From positions 1 to 33,419 of the forward strand of contig NZ_JAFZKX010000066.1 of NCBI RefSeq assembly GCF_017551775.1: DNA of 33,419 nt. The letters are read 5' to 3'. The position numbers were made by a program, and so were the translations under genes. The notes under the pieces are model-generated. The model was not told where the DNA came from. It did not search any database and saw nothing but the letters and a program-made list of their open reading frames with translations. The DNA comes from Fibrobacter sp. (GTDB lineage Bacteria; Fibrobacterota; Fibrobacteria; Fibrobacterales; Fibrobacteraceae). This document shows, piece by piece, positions 16,384 to 24,665 of this stretch; the first letter of the stretch is position 1, and each line of letters begins with the position of its first letter.

Positions 16384-18123
16384 CTACACGAAGAAGCGCG
16401 GATAAATCCAGGAGCATTCTCTGGCAAGCATTTTCGGGAATTCGCGGAATGTCCCGTTTATCTGGAAAAGGTTCAGGCCACCTTCCACCGGCGAGAGCGA
16501 GATGACGCTGTCGGCGCGGGACTGGAGGTAGGGGTATTCGTCGTTGTTGCATGCGGTCACGACGGCGCAACCGGTAAGCGCGATGATGGTGTCGACCATC
16601 TGCATCAAGATCTGGTGCGGCGAGCCCGTGAGTCGCATGGACTTCGGGTTGTGGAGCACGGCGGATATCGGGTCGATGACCACCACGCGGTAGTCGTGGT
16701 TCTCGAGCTTCTTCGCACCTTCGATGCGCTTTGCGATGAGCTGCGCCGTCTCGAGCGGGGAGAGCGCTGTTCCGCGCAGGTTCAAGAAACCGAACTTGGG
16801 CGTACTCGCGTTGAGCCCGCGCTTGTTGCCGAGCAGGTGGAGTCTGTTCAGGAACACGGACTTCGTGAGCTCGAAGTTGATGAACAGCACGTCGTTCGAG
16901 GTGGTCGCGTTGCCGAACCATTCTTCGCCGTAGCAAATGGAAAGGGCCATGTCCATGAGGGCAAGCGACTTGCCGCTCTTGGGCGGTGCCTGGAACAGGA
17001 AGAATTCGCCTGCGCGCAGCATGTTCTCGATGATGCTCGCGTCTTTCTTGGGCGGTTCCTCGCTGTCGCTGGCAAGTTCGATGAGCGGCTTGCCGTCGAG
17101 GGAGTATTCCACCCACTCCTTCCATTCCTTGAAGTTCTTCGCGCCCTGTTCCGTGGCGATGAGGTACTGTTGCTTGCCGCCGCGGAGCACGCCCGGCATG
17201 CGGGCCATGAAACTCGGGCTCTTGTTGGCGGAATCAATCTTGAAGCCCTGGGAATCGAGCGTCTTGAACAGGAAATCGATGCGCTCGTCGTATTCTTCGC
17301 GGTCGGCGGCGCCAATCTTCACCCAGGCCTGCACGGAGTTCGCGCCCGTGTTCACGAGGGCGGCGCAGGGGAGGTTCAAAGCCTTGTAGTAGGCGAGCTG
17401 TTTTGCCAGCGACATTTTCGGGTTGTCGATGACCGCATAGCGGTAACGCCAGCTTTCGTCGGTGGCATCCGGTCCGCCTTTCGCCGCGTTCACGCATATG
17501 AGCGCGCCGTCCTGGCAGTCCAGGCTCTTCATGATCTTCTTGATGGTATCGTCGCGGTCGACGATGTTCGAAACCAGTTCGGTGGTCGCTGTGGGCGTGT
17601 CCGAAATCTTGAACTCGATGGTCTCGTCCTTTTCGAACGCTACTTCGAGGAGCTTCGCGAGGTCCTTTCTCCAGTCGGCTGCGGGCCAGGGAATGGAAAG
17701 GGCTTCCGGGTCAATCTTGAAATTCTGCAGGAGTTCCATCGACTGCGTGTCGAGGCCGAGCGCGAGCATCTGCTCCATCGAAATCATTCCGGTGGGGAGC
17801 GGCGAGATAATCGTGGGCTTCGGCATGGCTTCCACTACGGGCGCCTGTCCTACGGGTGCAGGCGCCGCCGGAGCTTCCTGACGGACTTCCTCGCGTTCGC
17901 TGGAACGCTTCTCCGAAGAGAACGCCCTGCGCAAGACCTGTTCGACTTCGTCCGGGGAGAGGCCTTCGTCCCGGGCCTTTCCGCCCAGCTGGAAACTCGC
18001 GTCCATGAAGGTCCAGCCCTCTTCCTTTGCGGCTTCGCCCGCCTTGTAGAGCTCGCTCTTCAGGTCGTTCGGGTTGAACTTTGTCTTGAGGAACAGGTTG
18101 ATGACTTTTCTTGCGCTTTCCAT
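16384..18123 (-). CDS. AEP-type primase/RecA-like ATPase fusion with degenerate primase site
   Basis: The 579-residue protein has a helical N-terminus (1-70), a proline/alanine linker, then a region like the RepB-type primase domain of phages and plasmids (about 200-320). It ends in a RecA-like ATPase (365-579). The ATPase looks intact: Walker A APPKSGKS (379-386) and a Walker B-like VVVIDP. In the primase region the family pattern is E-S-D and S-x-H; here they read D-N-P (233-235) and S-V-Q (263-265), so one acid and the histidine are replaced. ARMPGVLRGGK is retained. AGAGG precedes the ATG by six bases. This type of fusion is usual in mobile elements, but no other mobile genes are nearby. 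Function unknown; ATP-driven DNA or RNA handling is inferred. Confidence 0.7.
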   Translation of the reverse strand: MESARKVINLFLKTKFNPNDLKSELYKAGEAAKEEGWTFMDASFQLGGKARDEGLSPDEVEQVLRRAFSSEKRSSEREEVRQEAPAAPAPVGQAPVVEAMPKPTIISPLPTGMISMEQMLALGLDTQSMELLQNFKIDPEALSIPWPAADWRKDLAKLLEVAFEKDETIEFKISDTPTATTELVSNIVDRDDTIKKIMKSLDCQDGALICVNAAKGGPDATDESWRYRYAVIDNPKMSLAKQLAYYKALNLPCAALVNTGANSVQAWVKIGAADREEYDERIDFLFKTLDSQGFKIDSANKSPSFMARMPGVLRGGKQQYLIATEQGAKNFKEWKEWVEYSLDGKPLIELASDSEEPPKKDASIIENMLRAGEFFLFQAPPKSGKSLALMDMALSICYGEEWFGNATTSNDVLFINFELTKSVFLNRLHLLGNKRGLNASTPKFGFLNLRGTALSPLETAQLIAKRIEGAKKLENHDYRVVVIDPISAVLHNPKSMRLTGSPHQILMQMVDTIIALTGCAVVTACNNDEYPYLQSRADSVISLSPVEGGLNLFQINGTFREFPKMLARECSWIYPRFFV

Positions 18124-18178
18124 AAGAGACCTCTGTTCTGTTTATGGTTTCAAGATAATTTTATCAGGCGCTTCCCGT

Positions 18179-19123
18179 CTAGGGGGTCTTGATGCGGAGC
18201 CTCGCAAATTCGTAAAGTCCGAGGGAAAGGGCTACGGATGCGTTGTAGGAATGGGCTTCGGGCATCATCGGGATGCGCAGCACCGCGTCGCACTGCTTCT
18301 TGATGAACGGCGGAAGGCCCACGTCTTCGCCGCCGACCGCGATTACGGCCTGTTCTGAGAACTTGAAATCGGCGAGGTTCGTCTCGGTGTCGGCGTCGAG
18401 CCCGAGAATCTGGTATCCGGCCATCTTGAGTTCACCGACGGCGGCCTCGAGGTTGTCGGGGCGGCATACGCGCATCTTTTCGAGGGCGCCAGCGGACGTA
18501 CGGGCGACGCTCGGGGTAATGCCGCACATTCCCTTCGCGGGAATCAGGAACAGGTCGACTCCCAGCGCGAGACAGCTGCGGATGCAGGCGCCGAGGTTGC
18601 GCGGGTCTTCGATGTTTGTCGCTACGGCGATAAGCTTCTTTTCGCCCTTTTCCTTTGCCTGGAAGAGTTCTTCGCGCACGTCCATCCAGTTCAGGAGTTC
18701 CTTCTCGTTCATCAGGGCGACCACGCCCTGGTTCGGGCGGGCGTAGCTGTCGAGAATCTTGGAGTCTACCTGCTGCACGTGCACGTGCGAGCGCTTGGCG
18801 AGTTTCTGCAGTTCGTAGAGTTTGGGGTTGCCCGACTGGTGCATGAAGAGTACGCGGTGGACCTTCAGCGGTTCCTTGGTCAGGAGTTCGGTGACTTCCT
18901 TGATACCGCCGACGGCGACCTGTGGTTGCGAGTCGGCGTCACCCATCGCGGTGATGACCTTGTCCGGTGCGGGGCGCCTGTTTTCGAAACGGTTGTCGAA
19001 CCTGTTTTCGGTGCGGCCTTCGCCCCTGTTGTCGAATCTCTTTTCGAACCGGCGTTCGTGTCCGAATCCTTGCCTGCGGTCGCTGCTGAAACCGCGACGG
19101 TTGCCGTCATTGTTGAATGCCAT
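18179..19123 (-). CDS. rlmB: 23S rRNA 2'-O-methyltransferase RlmB (SpoU/TrmH family)
   Basis: This 314-residue SPOUT methyltransferase has the three family motifs: NIEDPRNLGACIRS, AVGGEDVGLPP, and IPMMPEAHSYNASVALSLG. The last usually reads SLN rather than SYN. It has a long Arg/Gly/Asn-rich N-terminus (residues 1-50), probably disordered and RNA-binding. Residues 75-160 match the family's N-terminal substrate-binding domain (KVHRVLFMH, LARPNQGVVAL-like). RlmB methylates a guanosine in 23S rRNA; the exact target of this protein may differ (TrmH-like tRNA methylation is the alternative). GGAG lies before the ATG. It follows the 5-FCL-like gene. Confidence 0.8.
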   Translation of the reverse strand: MAFNNDGNRRGFSSDRRQGFGHERRFEKRFDNRGEGRTENRFDNRFENRRPAPDKVITAMGDADSQPQVAVGGIKEVTELLTKEPLKVHRVLFMHQSGNPKLYELQKLAKRSHVHVQQVDSKILDSYARPNQGVVALMNEKELLNWMDVREELFQAKEKGEKKLIAVATNIEDPRNLGACIRSCLALGVDLFLIPAKGMCGITPSVARTSAGALEKMRVCRPDNLEAAVGELKMAGYQILGLDADTETNLADFKFSEQAVIAVGGEDVGLPPFIKKQCDAVLRIPMMPEAHSYNASVALSLGLYEFARLRIKTP

Positions 19124-19166
19124 TGGATAGCTCCGTATTTACGTTGTTTTAAGTGTCCGGTTGCCT

Positions 19167-19757
19167 CTAGTACAGTTCCTTGCAGGCGATGACGACATCC
19201 ATCTTGATGTCGGTTTCCTTCTGTGCTAGGGGTTCCTTTGAAATCTGTGCCGGCGTGGCGATGCCCGCCCTGTAAGCTCTGGGGTACTTGGCGAGGAACC
19301 TGTCGTAGTAGCCTTTCCCGTGGCCGACGCGGCAGCCGTCCCAGTTGAACTTCACGCCGGGGACGAGGAACACGGGAATGTCGCCTTCGAACTTTTCGAG
19401 GCCCTCGCGGGGTTCCATGATGCCGAAATGACCCTTGACCAGGTCCTTGCGCAAGTTGCTTACTTTGTAAAAATTCATGATGCCCTCGCCCTCGCAGCGC
19501 GGGAGCAGCAGGCGGCCTTCGATGGCCAGTTCCTGGATGATGGGCTTGATGTTGGGTTCGCCCTTGACGGGGTAGAACGCCGCGATGTTGCGGGCGTCCC
19601 TGTATCCGGGAATCTCGTGTATCTCGGTCCAGGGGTCCTTGATGACGTCTTCACCCCTTTTTTCGCGACGCTTTTTCAGGACGAGCTCCACGATGGGGCT
19701 ACTCCCGAAAACAAGCATGACCAGGATGCAGATGGCGATTGCTGGTAGCATGCTCAT
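19167..19757 (-). CDS. 5-formyltetrahydrofolate cyclo-ligase family protein with membrane anchor
   Basis: The 196-residue protein matches the 5-FCL family from about residue 55 onward: IAAFYPVKGEPN, LLLPRCEG, VPGVKFNWDGCRVGHGKGYYDR and the C-terminal TDIKMD element. That enzyme converts 5-formyl-THF to methenyl-THF using ATP. Unusually, the first 25 residues are a hydrophobic membrane helix (MLPAIAICILVMLVFG) followed by a basic stretch (KKRREKRGE), in place of the family's helical N-terminus that helps bind ATP. ATG 19757 has GAGGA eight bases upstream, overlapping the rnd stop; another ATG lies two codons later. The fold is clear, the activity less so. It is the middle gene of an rnd-5FCL-rlmB cluster. 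Confidence 0.75.
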   Translation of the reverse strand: MSMLPAIAICILVMLVFGSSPIVELVLKKRREKRGEDVIKDPWTEIHEIPGYRDARNIAAFYPVKGEPNIKPIIQELAIEGRLLLPRCEGEGIMNFYKVSNLRKDLVKGHFGIMEPREGLEKFEGDIPVFLVPGVKFNWDGCRVGHGKGYYDRFLAKYPRAYRAGIATPAQISKEPLAQKETDIKMDVVIACKELY

Positions 19758-19760
19758 GGG

Positions 19761-20915
19761 CTAGTCCTCGCCGATTCGTTTTGCCGTAGGGAGCTTTTCG
19801 CGGAGGATGCGGTTCCAGATATTCTTCTGCCAGTTCATCAGGTGCGCTTCGGCATAGCGTTCTTCCCAGGCCATGCATCCCGGTGCGGCAAGCCAGATGA
19901 GCTGCGCCCTGTTCGCGAGGAGCGACGGGTCGAGGTGTTCCTTCTCTGCTTCTTCGTCGCGCCAGAACTTGAGGGCGGCGAGCAGTTCGGAATGGGGGAC
20001 TACCGGTGGAGGCGGGGCCTTCGGCAGGCGTTCGGGCCATTCGCATTCCGGTGTAGAAACAGCCGCCTGCAGCATTTCCTTGAAGGATTCCAGGCGTTCG
20101 TCCCGGAAGTTCCTCGGGAGCTTGGGAAGGTGTTCCACCTTCACGTCGGGGAAATGGGCCTGTGCTGCGCGCACGATGGCGAGCATGAGTTCTGCGGGCA
20201 TGACCTTGTAGGGAGGCCTGTCCATGAGTTCGGCCTGCTTTTCGCGCCATTCCCAGAGGTGCTTTAAAATGTTGAGCCCGCATGGATTGAATAGGCTGGA
20301 GCCGGTGAGTCGCCAGTGCTCGCGCGTCTTTTCGCTGGGCATCTTGGCATGCTCGATCAGGGCCTGGCACTGTTCCATGAGCCAGTCGAGGCGGCCGGCC
20401 GCGATGAGCTTTTCCGAAAGGATGGCGCACAGTTCGTGCAGGTAGAAAGTATCGTGGATGGCGTATTCGCACATCTCGAGCGGCAGGGGCCTTATGGTCC
20501 AGTCGGCGCGCTGGTTTTCCTTTTTCAGTTCGTCACCGAAGTACTCCCGCACGAGGTCGGCAAGGCCGAGGTGTTCCGCTCCTAAAAACTTCGCGGCAAG
20601 CATCGTGTCGAAAATATTTTTCGGCGAGAACCCGTAGGTCTGCCACAGGAGCCGCAGGTCGTAGTCCGCGCCGTGGAAGATGACGGTCTGCATGGCGCGT
20701 GTCTTGAACAGCGGCGAAATGTCAGTATCGCACAGGGGGTCTACAATATAGTGGTGTTCACCGATAGTAATCTGGATAAGGCAGAGCCGCGCGACATAGT
20801 GATGCATGGAGTCGGCTTCAGTATCGACTGCTGCCATGTCGTACTGCTCGAGATCCGCCAGCAGGTTGGCTAGGGATTCTTCATTGTCGACAAGGATATA
20901 TTTCTCGTTTTGCAT
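19761..20915 (-). CDS. rnd: Ribonuclease D (DEDDy 3'-5' exoribonuclease)
   Basis: Ribonuclease D trims 3' ends of tRNA precursors and other small RNAs. The exonuclease motifs are AVDTEADS (Asp, Glu), VIFHGADYDLRLL (Asp) and EYAIHDTFYLHEL (Tyr and Asp), typical of the DEDDy group. HRDC-like helical sequence follows (NILKHLWEWREKQAE, PAELMLAIV). An ATG at 20913-20915 (384 aa) or 20918 is possible, as is ATG 20957, which would add 14 residues; ribosome sites are weak for all. It is divergent from trpS. The downstream neighbour overlaps its ribosome site with this stop. Confidence 0.85.
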   Translation of the reverse strand: MQNEKYILVDNEESLANLLADLEQYDMAAVDTEADSMHHYVARLCLIQITIGEHHYIVDPLCDTDISPLFKTRAMQTVIFHGADYDLRLLWQTYGFSPKNIFDTMLAAKFLGAEHLGLADLVREYFGDELKKENQRADWTIRPLPLEMCEYAIHDTFYLHELCAILSEKLIAAGRLDWLMEQCQALIEHAKMPSEKTREHWRLTGSSLFNPCGLNILKHLWEWREKQAELMDRPPYKVMPAELMLAIVRAAQAHFPDVKVEHLPKLPRNFRDERLESFKEMLQAAVSTPECEWPERLPKAPPPPVVPHSELLAALKFWRDEEAEKEHLDPSLLANRAQLIWLAAPGCMAWEERYAEAHLMNWQKNIWNRILREKLPTAKRIGED

Positions 20916-20985
20916 CATTTCCGGTAAATTTAAATAAATAACTGGGGAGGTGGACATCCAACTGTGGACAAAGCATTCTGTTTTC

Positions 20986-20998
20986 TATATTTGCGCCC
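20986..20998 (+). promoter_or_regulatory. Possible leaderless promoter of trpS
   Basis: TATATT at 20986-20991 ends seven bases before the trpS ATG (20999), with no Shine-Dalgarno sequence in between (TGCGCCC). A start of transcription about seven bases beyond the box would fall on the ATG. TGGACA lies 15 bases upstream of the box, a possible -35. The same bases TTTGCGCCCATG occur before dusA. Confidence 0.5.
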
Positions 20999-21994
20999 AT
21001 GAAAAAGATTTCCCTTACGGGCATCAAGCCCACCGGCACTCCTCACCTGGGTAACTACCTCGGTGCAATTCGTCCCGCCCTCGAACTTTCGAAGACTTAC
21101 GACACGGTCTACTTCATCGCGGACTACCATGCACTCACTACCGTGCAGAACGGCGCCGAGATGCGCGCGAACATCTACAAGATTGCCGCTACCTGGCTTG
21201 CTCTCGGTTTGAACCCCGAAGAAGGCCTGTTCTACAAGCAGAGCGACATTCCCGAGATTTTCGAACTCAGCTGGGCTTTGAGCTGCTTTACGCCGAAGGG
21301 ATTCATGAACCGCGCCCACGCTTACAAGGACAAGGTCGCGAAGAACGAAGCCGCCGGTGAAGACCCGGATGCGAACGTGAACATGGGCCTCTACTGCTAC
21401 CCGTGCCTGATGGACGCCGACATCTTGATGTTCAGCGCCGACATCGTGCCCGTGGGCAAGGACCAGAAGCAGCACGTGGAATTCGCCCGCGACATCGCCA
21501 TCAAGTTCAACAAGCATTTTGGCGAAGACGTCTTCACGATTCCGGAACCCGTGTTCCAGGAAACGACCGGCATCATTCCGGGTCTTGACGGCCGCAAGAT
21601 GAGCAAGTCCTACGACAACGTCATCGACATCTTCCTCGAGAGCAAGGCCTTGAAGAAGAAGATCGGCAAGATCGTCACGAACTCCCAGGGCATCGAGGAA
21701 CCGAAGGATCCCGATACCTGCAACGTGTTTAAGTTGTACAAACTCTTCGCCACTCCGGAACAGACCGAGGCTCTCGCTGCCCGCTACCGCGCCGGCGGCA
21801 TGGGCTGGGGACATGCGAAGCAGGAACTCCAGAACGTTCTCGAAGAACACCTGGGCGCAGCCCGCGAGAAGTACTTCTACCTGCTGAACCACACCGAGGA
21901 AATCGACAAGATCCTCGCGTACGGCAAGGAGAAGGCCCGCGTGAAGTCCAAGGCGATGATGGAAAAGGTACGTAGCCTGTTGGGAACTTACTAG
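20999..21994 (+). CDS. trpS: Tryptophanyl-tRNA synthetase
   Basis: TrpS charges tRNA(Trp) with tryptophan in the cytosol. It is a class I enzyme of 331 residues, close to the usual 330. It shows the HIGH-type motif as TPHLGNYLGA and the KMSKS motif as GRKMSKSYDN. Other conserved parts are GIKPTG at the start and DYHALTT. No ribosome site precedes the ATG; see the leaderless promoter entry. It is divergent from rnd and followed by a bidirectional terminator. Confidence 0.97.
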   Translation: MKKISLTGIKPTGTPHLGNYLGAIRPALELSKTYDTVYFIADYHALTTVQNGAEMRANIYKIAATWLALGLNPEEGLFYKQSDIPEIFELSWALSCFTPKGFMNRAHAYKDKVAKNEAAGEDPDANVNMGLYCYPCLMDADILMFSADIVPVGKDQKQHVEFARDIAIKFNKHFGEDVFTIPEPVFQETTGIIPGLDGRKMSKSYDNVIDIFLESKALKKKIGKIVTNSQGIEEPKDPDTCNVFKLYKLFATPEQTEALAARYRAGGMGWGHAKQELQNVLEEHLGAAREKYFYLLNHTEEIDKILAYGKEKARVKSKAMMEKVRSLLGTY

Positions 21995-22119
21995 TCGTAA
22001 GTTCCCTAGACAAGGGAAGGCTCCGCCCTCCCTAACACCCTCCTTTCCCAAATGCAGGAAACCTTTTAACGACCGTTCGTTCGTCGTTTCTAGACGAATT
22101 GTCGGATGAAATTAAAAGC

Positions 22120-22150
22120 AAAAAAGACCGCAGAAATGCGGCCTTTTTTG
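22120..22150. terminator. Bidirectional terminator between trpS and argF
   Basis: CCGCA-GAAA-TGCGG (22128-22141) is flanked by an A-run before it and a T-run after it, so it should terminate transcription on both strands. It lies between the converging trpS (+) and argF (-). The stem can extend into the A/T arms. Confidence 0.85.
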
Positions 22151-22186
22151 ATAATAACAAAAAAAGATTTTTTCTGAGAAGCGAGC

Positions 22187-22257
22187 TAGACAAGGCGCGA
22201 GGCCTCGTAGCGTACTAAATGTTACGTGAGAGGCCGAGCAACGCTGTATAGCGATGC
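22187..22257. repeat. Long imperfect inverted repeat
   Basis: About 31-nt arms beginning GCTAGACAAGGCGCGAGG and ending GCAACGCTGTATAGC are imperfect reverse complements around a short centre near TACTAAATGTTAC. GGCCTC and GAGGCC are the best-paired core. It lies between the terminator and the end of argF and looks like a dispersed repeat, not a gene. Its position in other parts of the genome cannot be checked here. Confidence 0.55.
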
Positions 22258-22270
22258 TTATCAGGAAAAA

Positions 22271-23227
22271 TTAAGCAAAGGGAGGAATTACCTGCCAGAG
22301 CACTGCTTTATGCGCATGCAGGCGGTTTTCCGCTTCCTCGAAGCTCATGTTCACGTCGAAGTTGTCCATCACGGAGTCCGTGATTTCTTCGCCGCGGTGA
22401 GCGGGCAGGCAGTGGCTGACCTTGCAGTGGGCCGGAGCGAGCTTCAAGAGTTCGTCGTTGATCTGGAACGGCAAGAAGTGAGACTGCTTCGTGGCCTTTT
22501 CGCCTTCCTGGCCCATGGAAACCCACACGTCGCTATAGAGAATGTCGGCGTCCTTGACGGCTTCCTTCGGGTCGTTGAACACACGGTACTGGCAGCCGTG
22601 CTTCTTGAGGCCGGCGGCAGCTTCTTCGACCACGTTCTTCGGCTGTTCGAAACCCTTGGGGCAGGCGAGCGTGAAGTTCATGCCCACCTTGGAGGCGAGT
22701 GCGAGGAACGAATTTGCGACGTTGTTGCCGTCACCGATGAAGGCAACGGTCTTCGGCTTGCCATCGGCGTTCTTGAAACCGCCGAGGTTTTCGGTAATCA
22801 TCTGCGCGAATGCGATTGCCTGGCAGGGGTGGCAGTCGTCGGTCAGGGCGTTCACTACGGGCACGCTACCGTATTCGGCGAGTTCTTCCACGAGCTGCTG
22901 CTTGAAGCAACGGACGACGATGGCGTTCACCCAGCGGGAGAGGCAGCGGGCGACATCCTTCACGCTTTCGCGCTTGCCGAGCCCGATGGAATCCGGGGCG
23001 AGCAGCACGGCGTGTCCGCCAAGCTGGTTCATGCCTACCTGGAAGGTAGTGATGGTTCGCAGGGAGGGCTTCTCGAAGAACATGGCGATGTTCTGGCCGT
23101 GCAGACGGTCGGACACCTTGCCTGCGTGGACCTCTTTCTTGAGGCGCGAGGCAATCTCGATGGTTTCCAGGATCTTTTCTTCGCTCCAGTCCATGAGACG
23201 GAGGAAATGCTTGTTGCGATCGATCAT
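22271..23227 (-). CDS. argF: Ornithine carbamoyltransferase
   Basis: This 318-residue enzyme makes citrulline from ornithine and carbamoyl phosphate in arginine synthesis. Diagnostic motifs are DVWVSMGQEGE (the ornithine-binding SMG loop) and HCLPAHRGEE (the catalytic Cys). The carbamoyl-phosphate motif reads EKPSLRTITTF, where most ornithine enzymes have STRTR; SLRT is an accepted variant, but the final Arg is Ile here. ATG 23227 is chosen with AGGAC nine bases upstream. The gene lies just downstream of the terminator of the small ribosomal-type gene, so it needs its own promoter or limited readthrough. It is not clustered with other arginine genes. Confidence 0.92.
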   Translation of the reverse strand: MIDRNKHFLRLMDWSEEKILETIEIASRLKKEVHAGKVSDRLHGQNIAMFFEKPSLRTITTFQVGMNQLGGHAVLLAPDSIGLGKRESVKDVARCLSRWVNAIVVRCFKQQLVEELAEYGSVPVVNALTDDCHPCQAIAFAQMITENLGGFKNADGKPKTVAFIGDGNNVANSFLALASKVGMNFTLACPKGFEQPKNVVEEAAAGLKKHGCQYRVFNDPKEAVKDADILYSDVWVSMGQEGEKATKQSHFLPFQINDELLKLAPAHCKVSHCLPAHRGEEITDSVMDNFDVNMSFEEAENRLHAHKAVLWQVIPPFA

Positions 23228-23260
23228 CTTCAGTCCTTTGGGCAAGCCCTTTAATGAAAA

Positions 23261-23293
23261 AAACTAAAAAACGGAGTTTTTTCACTCCGTCTT
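23261..23293 (-). terminator. Terminator after the small ribosomal-type gene
   Basis: On the minus strand ACGGAG (plus 23285-23290 complement) and CTCCGT (23271-23276) enclose a T/A-rich loop and are followed by TTTTTAGTTTTTTT. The gene for the 31-residue protein ends 31 nt upstream. argF starts 34 nt downstream. Confidence 0.75.
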
Positions 23294-23323
23294 TAGGAAA
23301 TCACAAGAAAATGCTAACGGATA

Positions 23324-23419
23324 TTAGCGAAGTTTCTTTTTGTGACGGTCACGACGACGGCGCTTTTTACGCTTGTGAGTCGCAATCTTCCTGCGCTTTC
23401 TTTTCTTTCCGCAAGGCAT
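23324..23419 (-). CDS. 31-residue basic COX24/mS38-like (AURKAIP1-type) ribosomal protein
   Basis: This short gene encodes MPCGKKRKRRKIATHKRK followed by KRRRRDRHKKKLR. The pattern PCGKKRKR...KIATHKRKKR...RHKKK is typical of the tiny AURKAIP1/COX24-domain proteins of Bacteroidetes and allies, which are related to mitochondrial mS38 and actinobacterial bS22. It probably sits in the small ribosomal subunit. The start is well set, with GGAG nine bases before the ATG, and a terminator follows. Its 31 residues fall below common annotation cut-offs. Ribosomal incorporation is inferred from family likeness. Confidence 0.85.
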   Translation of the reverse strand: MPCGKKRKRRKIATHKRKKRRRRDRHKKKLR

Positions 23420-23579
23420 GTTGTATCTCCGTTAAGGGTTAAACTTAAAAATGTGCACCCAAATAGAGAAATTTTTTGCCGTTTTGTCAAGGGACGACTA
23501 TAAAAAGGGACTTTTTGCGGGGAGTTTTGGCCCTATTTAATATATATTGGGAAACGTGGTGTTAAGGAATAGAAAAATT

Positions 23580-24656
23580 ATGATAGCAGCGATATTCCTT
23601 TCCATCCTTTTCTTATTTGGAGATTGCGGAGTGCTGTTCATTAGCCAGAAAAGTTTCGGTCGCCTTCCCGAGGGCGAAAGGCTTGAACGCATATCGAAGT
23701 CCCCGAATTACAAAGACAGGCACTTCGTGAACTTGGAACCCACCACGATGATGGGCGGGGGAAAGAGCAAATTCCAGATATGGCGGGATTTCCTGTTTGG
23801 CAGCGGAGACGACGTGGTGAGGGTTCCCGATTCCATGCAGGTCATCCGTACGGACCTGAAGGCGCTGCCGGACGACCGGGACTGGATCATGTGGTTCGGG
23901 CACTCGAGCTACCTGATGAACCTTTCCGGGAAGAAGGTCCTTGTGGATCCCATCCTCTATTCCGGCTCGCCGGTGGGGTTCGCGAACAAGATGTTCAAGG
24001 GGACCGATGTCTACAAGCCCGTGGATTTCCCGGATATCGATTTCCTCGTGATAAGCCATGACCATTGGGACCACCTGGATTACGAAGCCGTGCGGGAACT
24101 GGAACCCCGCGTGAAGAGGGTGATTTGCCCGCTCGGTGTGGGCTCGCATTTTGAATACTGGGGCTATCCCGAGGACAAACTGGTGGAACTGGACTGGTGG
24201 GAGCGGTCGACGCAGAAACTGTCCGCTGTCGCGCCCGGCTTTACCGTGACTGCCACTCCGGCAAGGCATTTTTCGGGCCGAGACCTGCGCCAGAACAAGA
24301 CCCTGTGGGCGTCGTTCGTGCTGAAGACCCCGAAGCGTACGGTATGGATTGGCGGAGATACCGGATACGGCAAGCATTTTGCGATGATAGGCGAAAGGTT
24401 CTCGGGAATAGACCTAGCCATCCTGGAAAACGGCCAGTACAACAAGGACTGGGAGTTCGTGCATACCATGCCCGAGTTCCTGGGGAAGGCCATGAGCGAC
24501 CTGAAGGCGAACCGCTACTTGACGGTCCATCATTCCCGGTTCTGCCTTTCTTTGCACGATTATCGTGAGCCGTTAGAAAATGCGAAACGGGCTGCCGAAG
24601 AATCCGGAAAACCCGTCCTGATGCCGCAAATGGGCGAAGTCCTTTACTTGGAATAA
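23580..24656 (+). CDS. Membrane-anchored MBL-fold hydrolase (UlaG/NAPE-PLD-like)
   Basis: The 358-residue protein has a hydrophobic N-terminus (MIAAIFLSILFLF) that acts as signal or anchor; FGDC is a poor lipobox. The metallo-beta-lactamase fold follows, with WFGHSSYLM, VISHDHWDHLDY (HxHxDH zinc site), the histidine in TPARHFSGR, GGDTGYGKHF and VHHSRF. This matches the broad group that includes NAPE-phospholipase D and UlaG-like lactonases, often acting on lipids or phosphoesters. The start is ATG 23580, with AAGGA 11 bases upstream and TATATATT further up; earlier TTG/GTG codons are less likely. Substrate unknown. Confidence 0.75.
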   Translation: MIAAIFLSILFLFGDCGVLFISQKSFGRLPEGERLERISKSPNYKDRHFVNLEPTTMMGGGKSKFQIWRDFLFGSGDDVVRVPDSMQVIRTDLKALPDDRDWIMWFGHSSYLMNLSGKKVLVDPILYSGSPVGFANKMFKGTDVYKPVDFPDIDFLVISHDHWDHLDYEAVRELEPRVKRVICPLGVGSHFEYWGYPEDKLVELDWWERSTQKLSAVAPGFTVTATPARHFSGRDLRQNKTLWASFVLKTPKRTVWIGGDTGYGKHFAMIGERFSGIDLAILENGQYNKDWEFVHTMPEFLGKAMSDLKANRYLTVHHSRFCLSLHDYREPLENAKRAAEESGKPVLMPQMGEVLYLE

Positions 24657-24665
24657 ATGGGAAGC

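Noticed and set aside
16288..18192. 634-codon plus-strand open frame opposite the primase-ATPase gene
   Set aside because: No known domains are seen; the opposite strand has Walker motifs and a ribosome site. It is a shadow of the real gene.
20930..22051. 373-codon minus-strand open frame opposite trpS
   Set aside because: trpS is certain from its motifs; the antisense frame has none.
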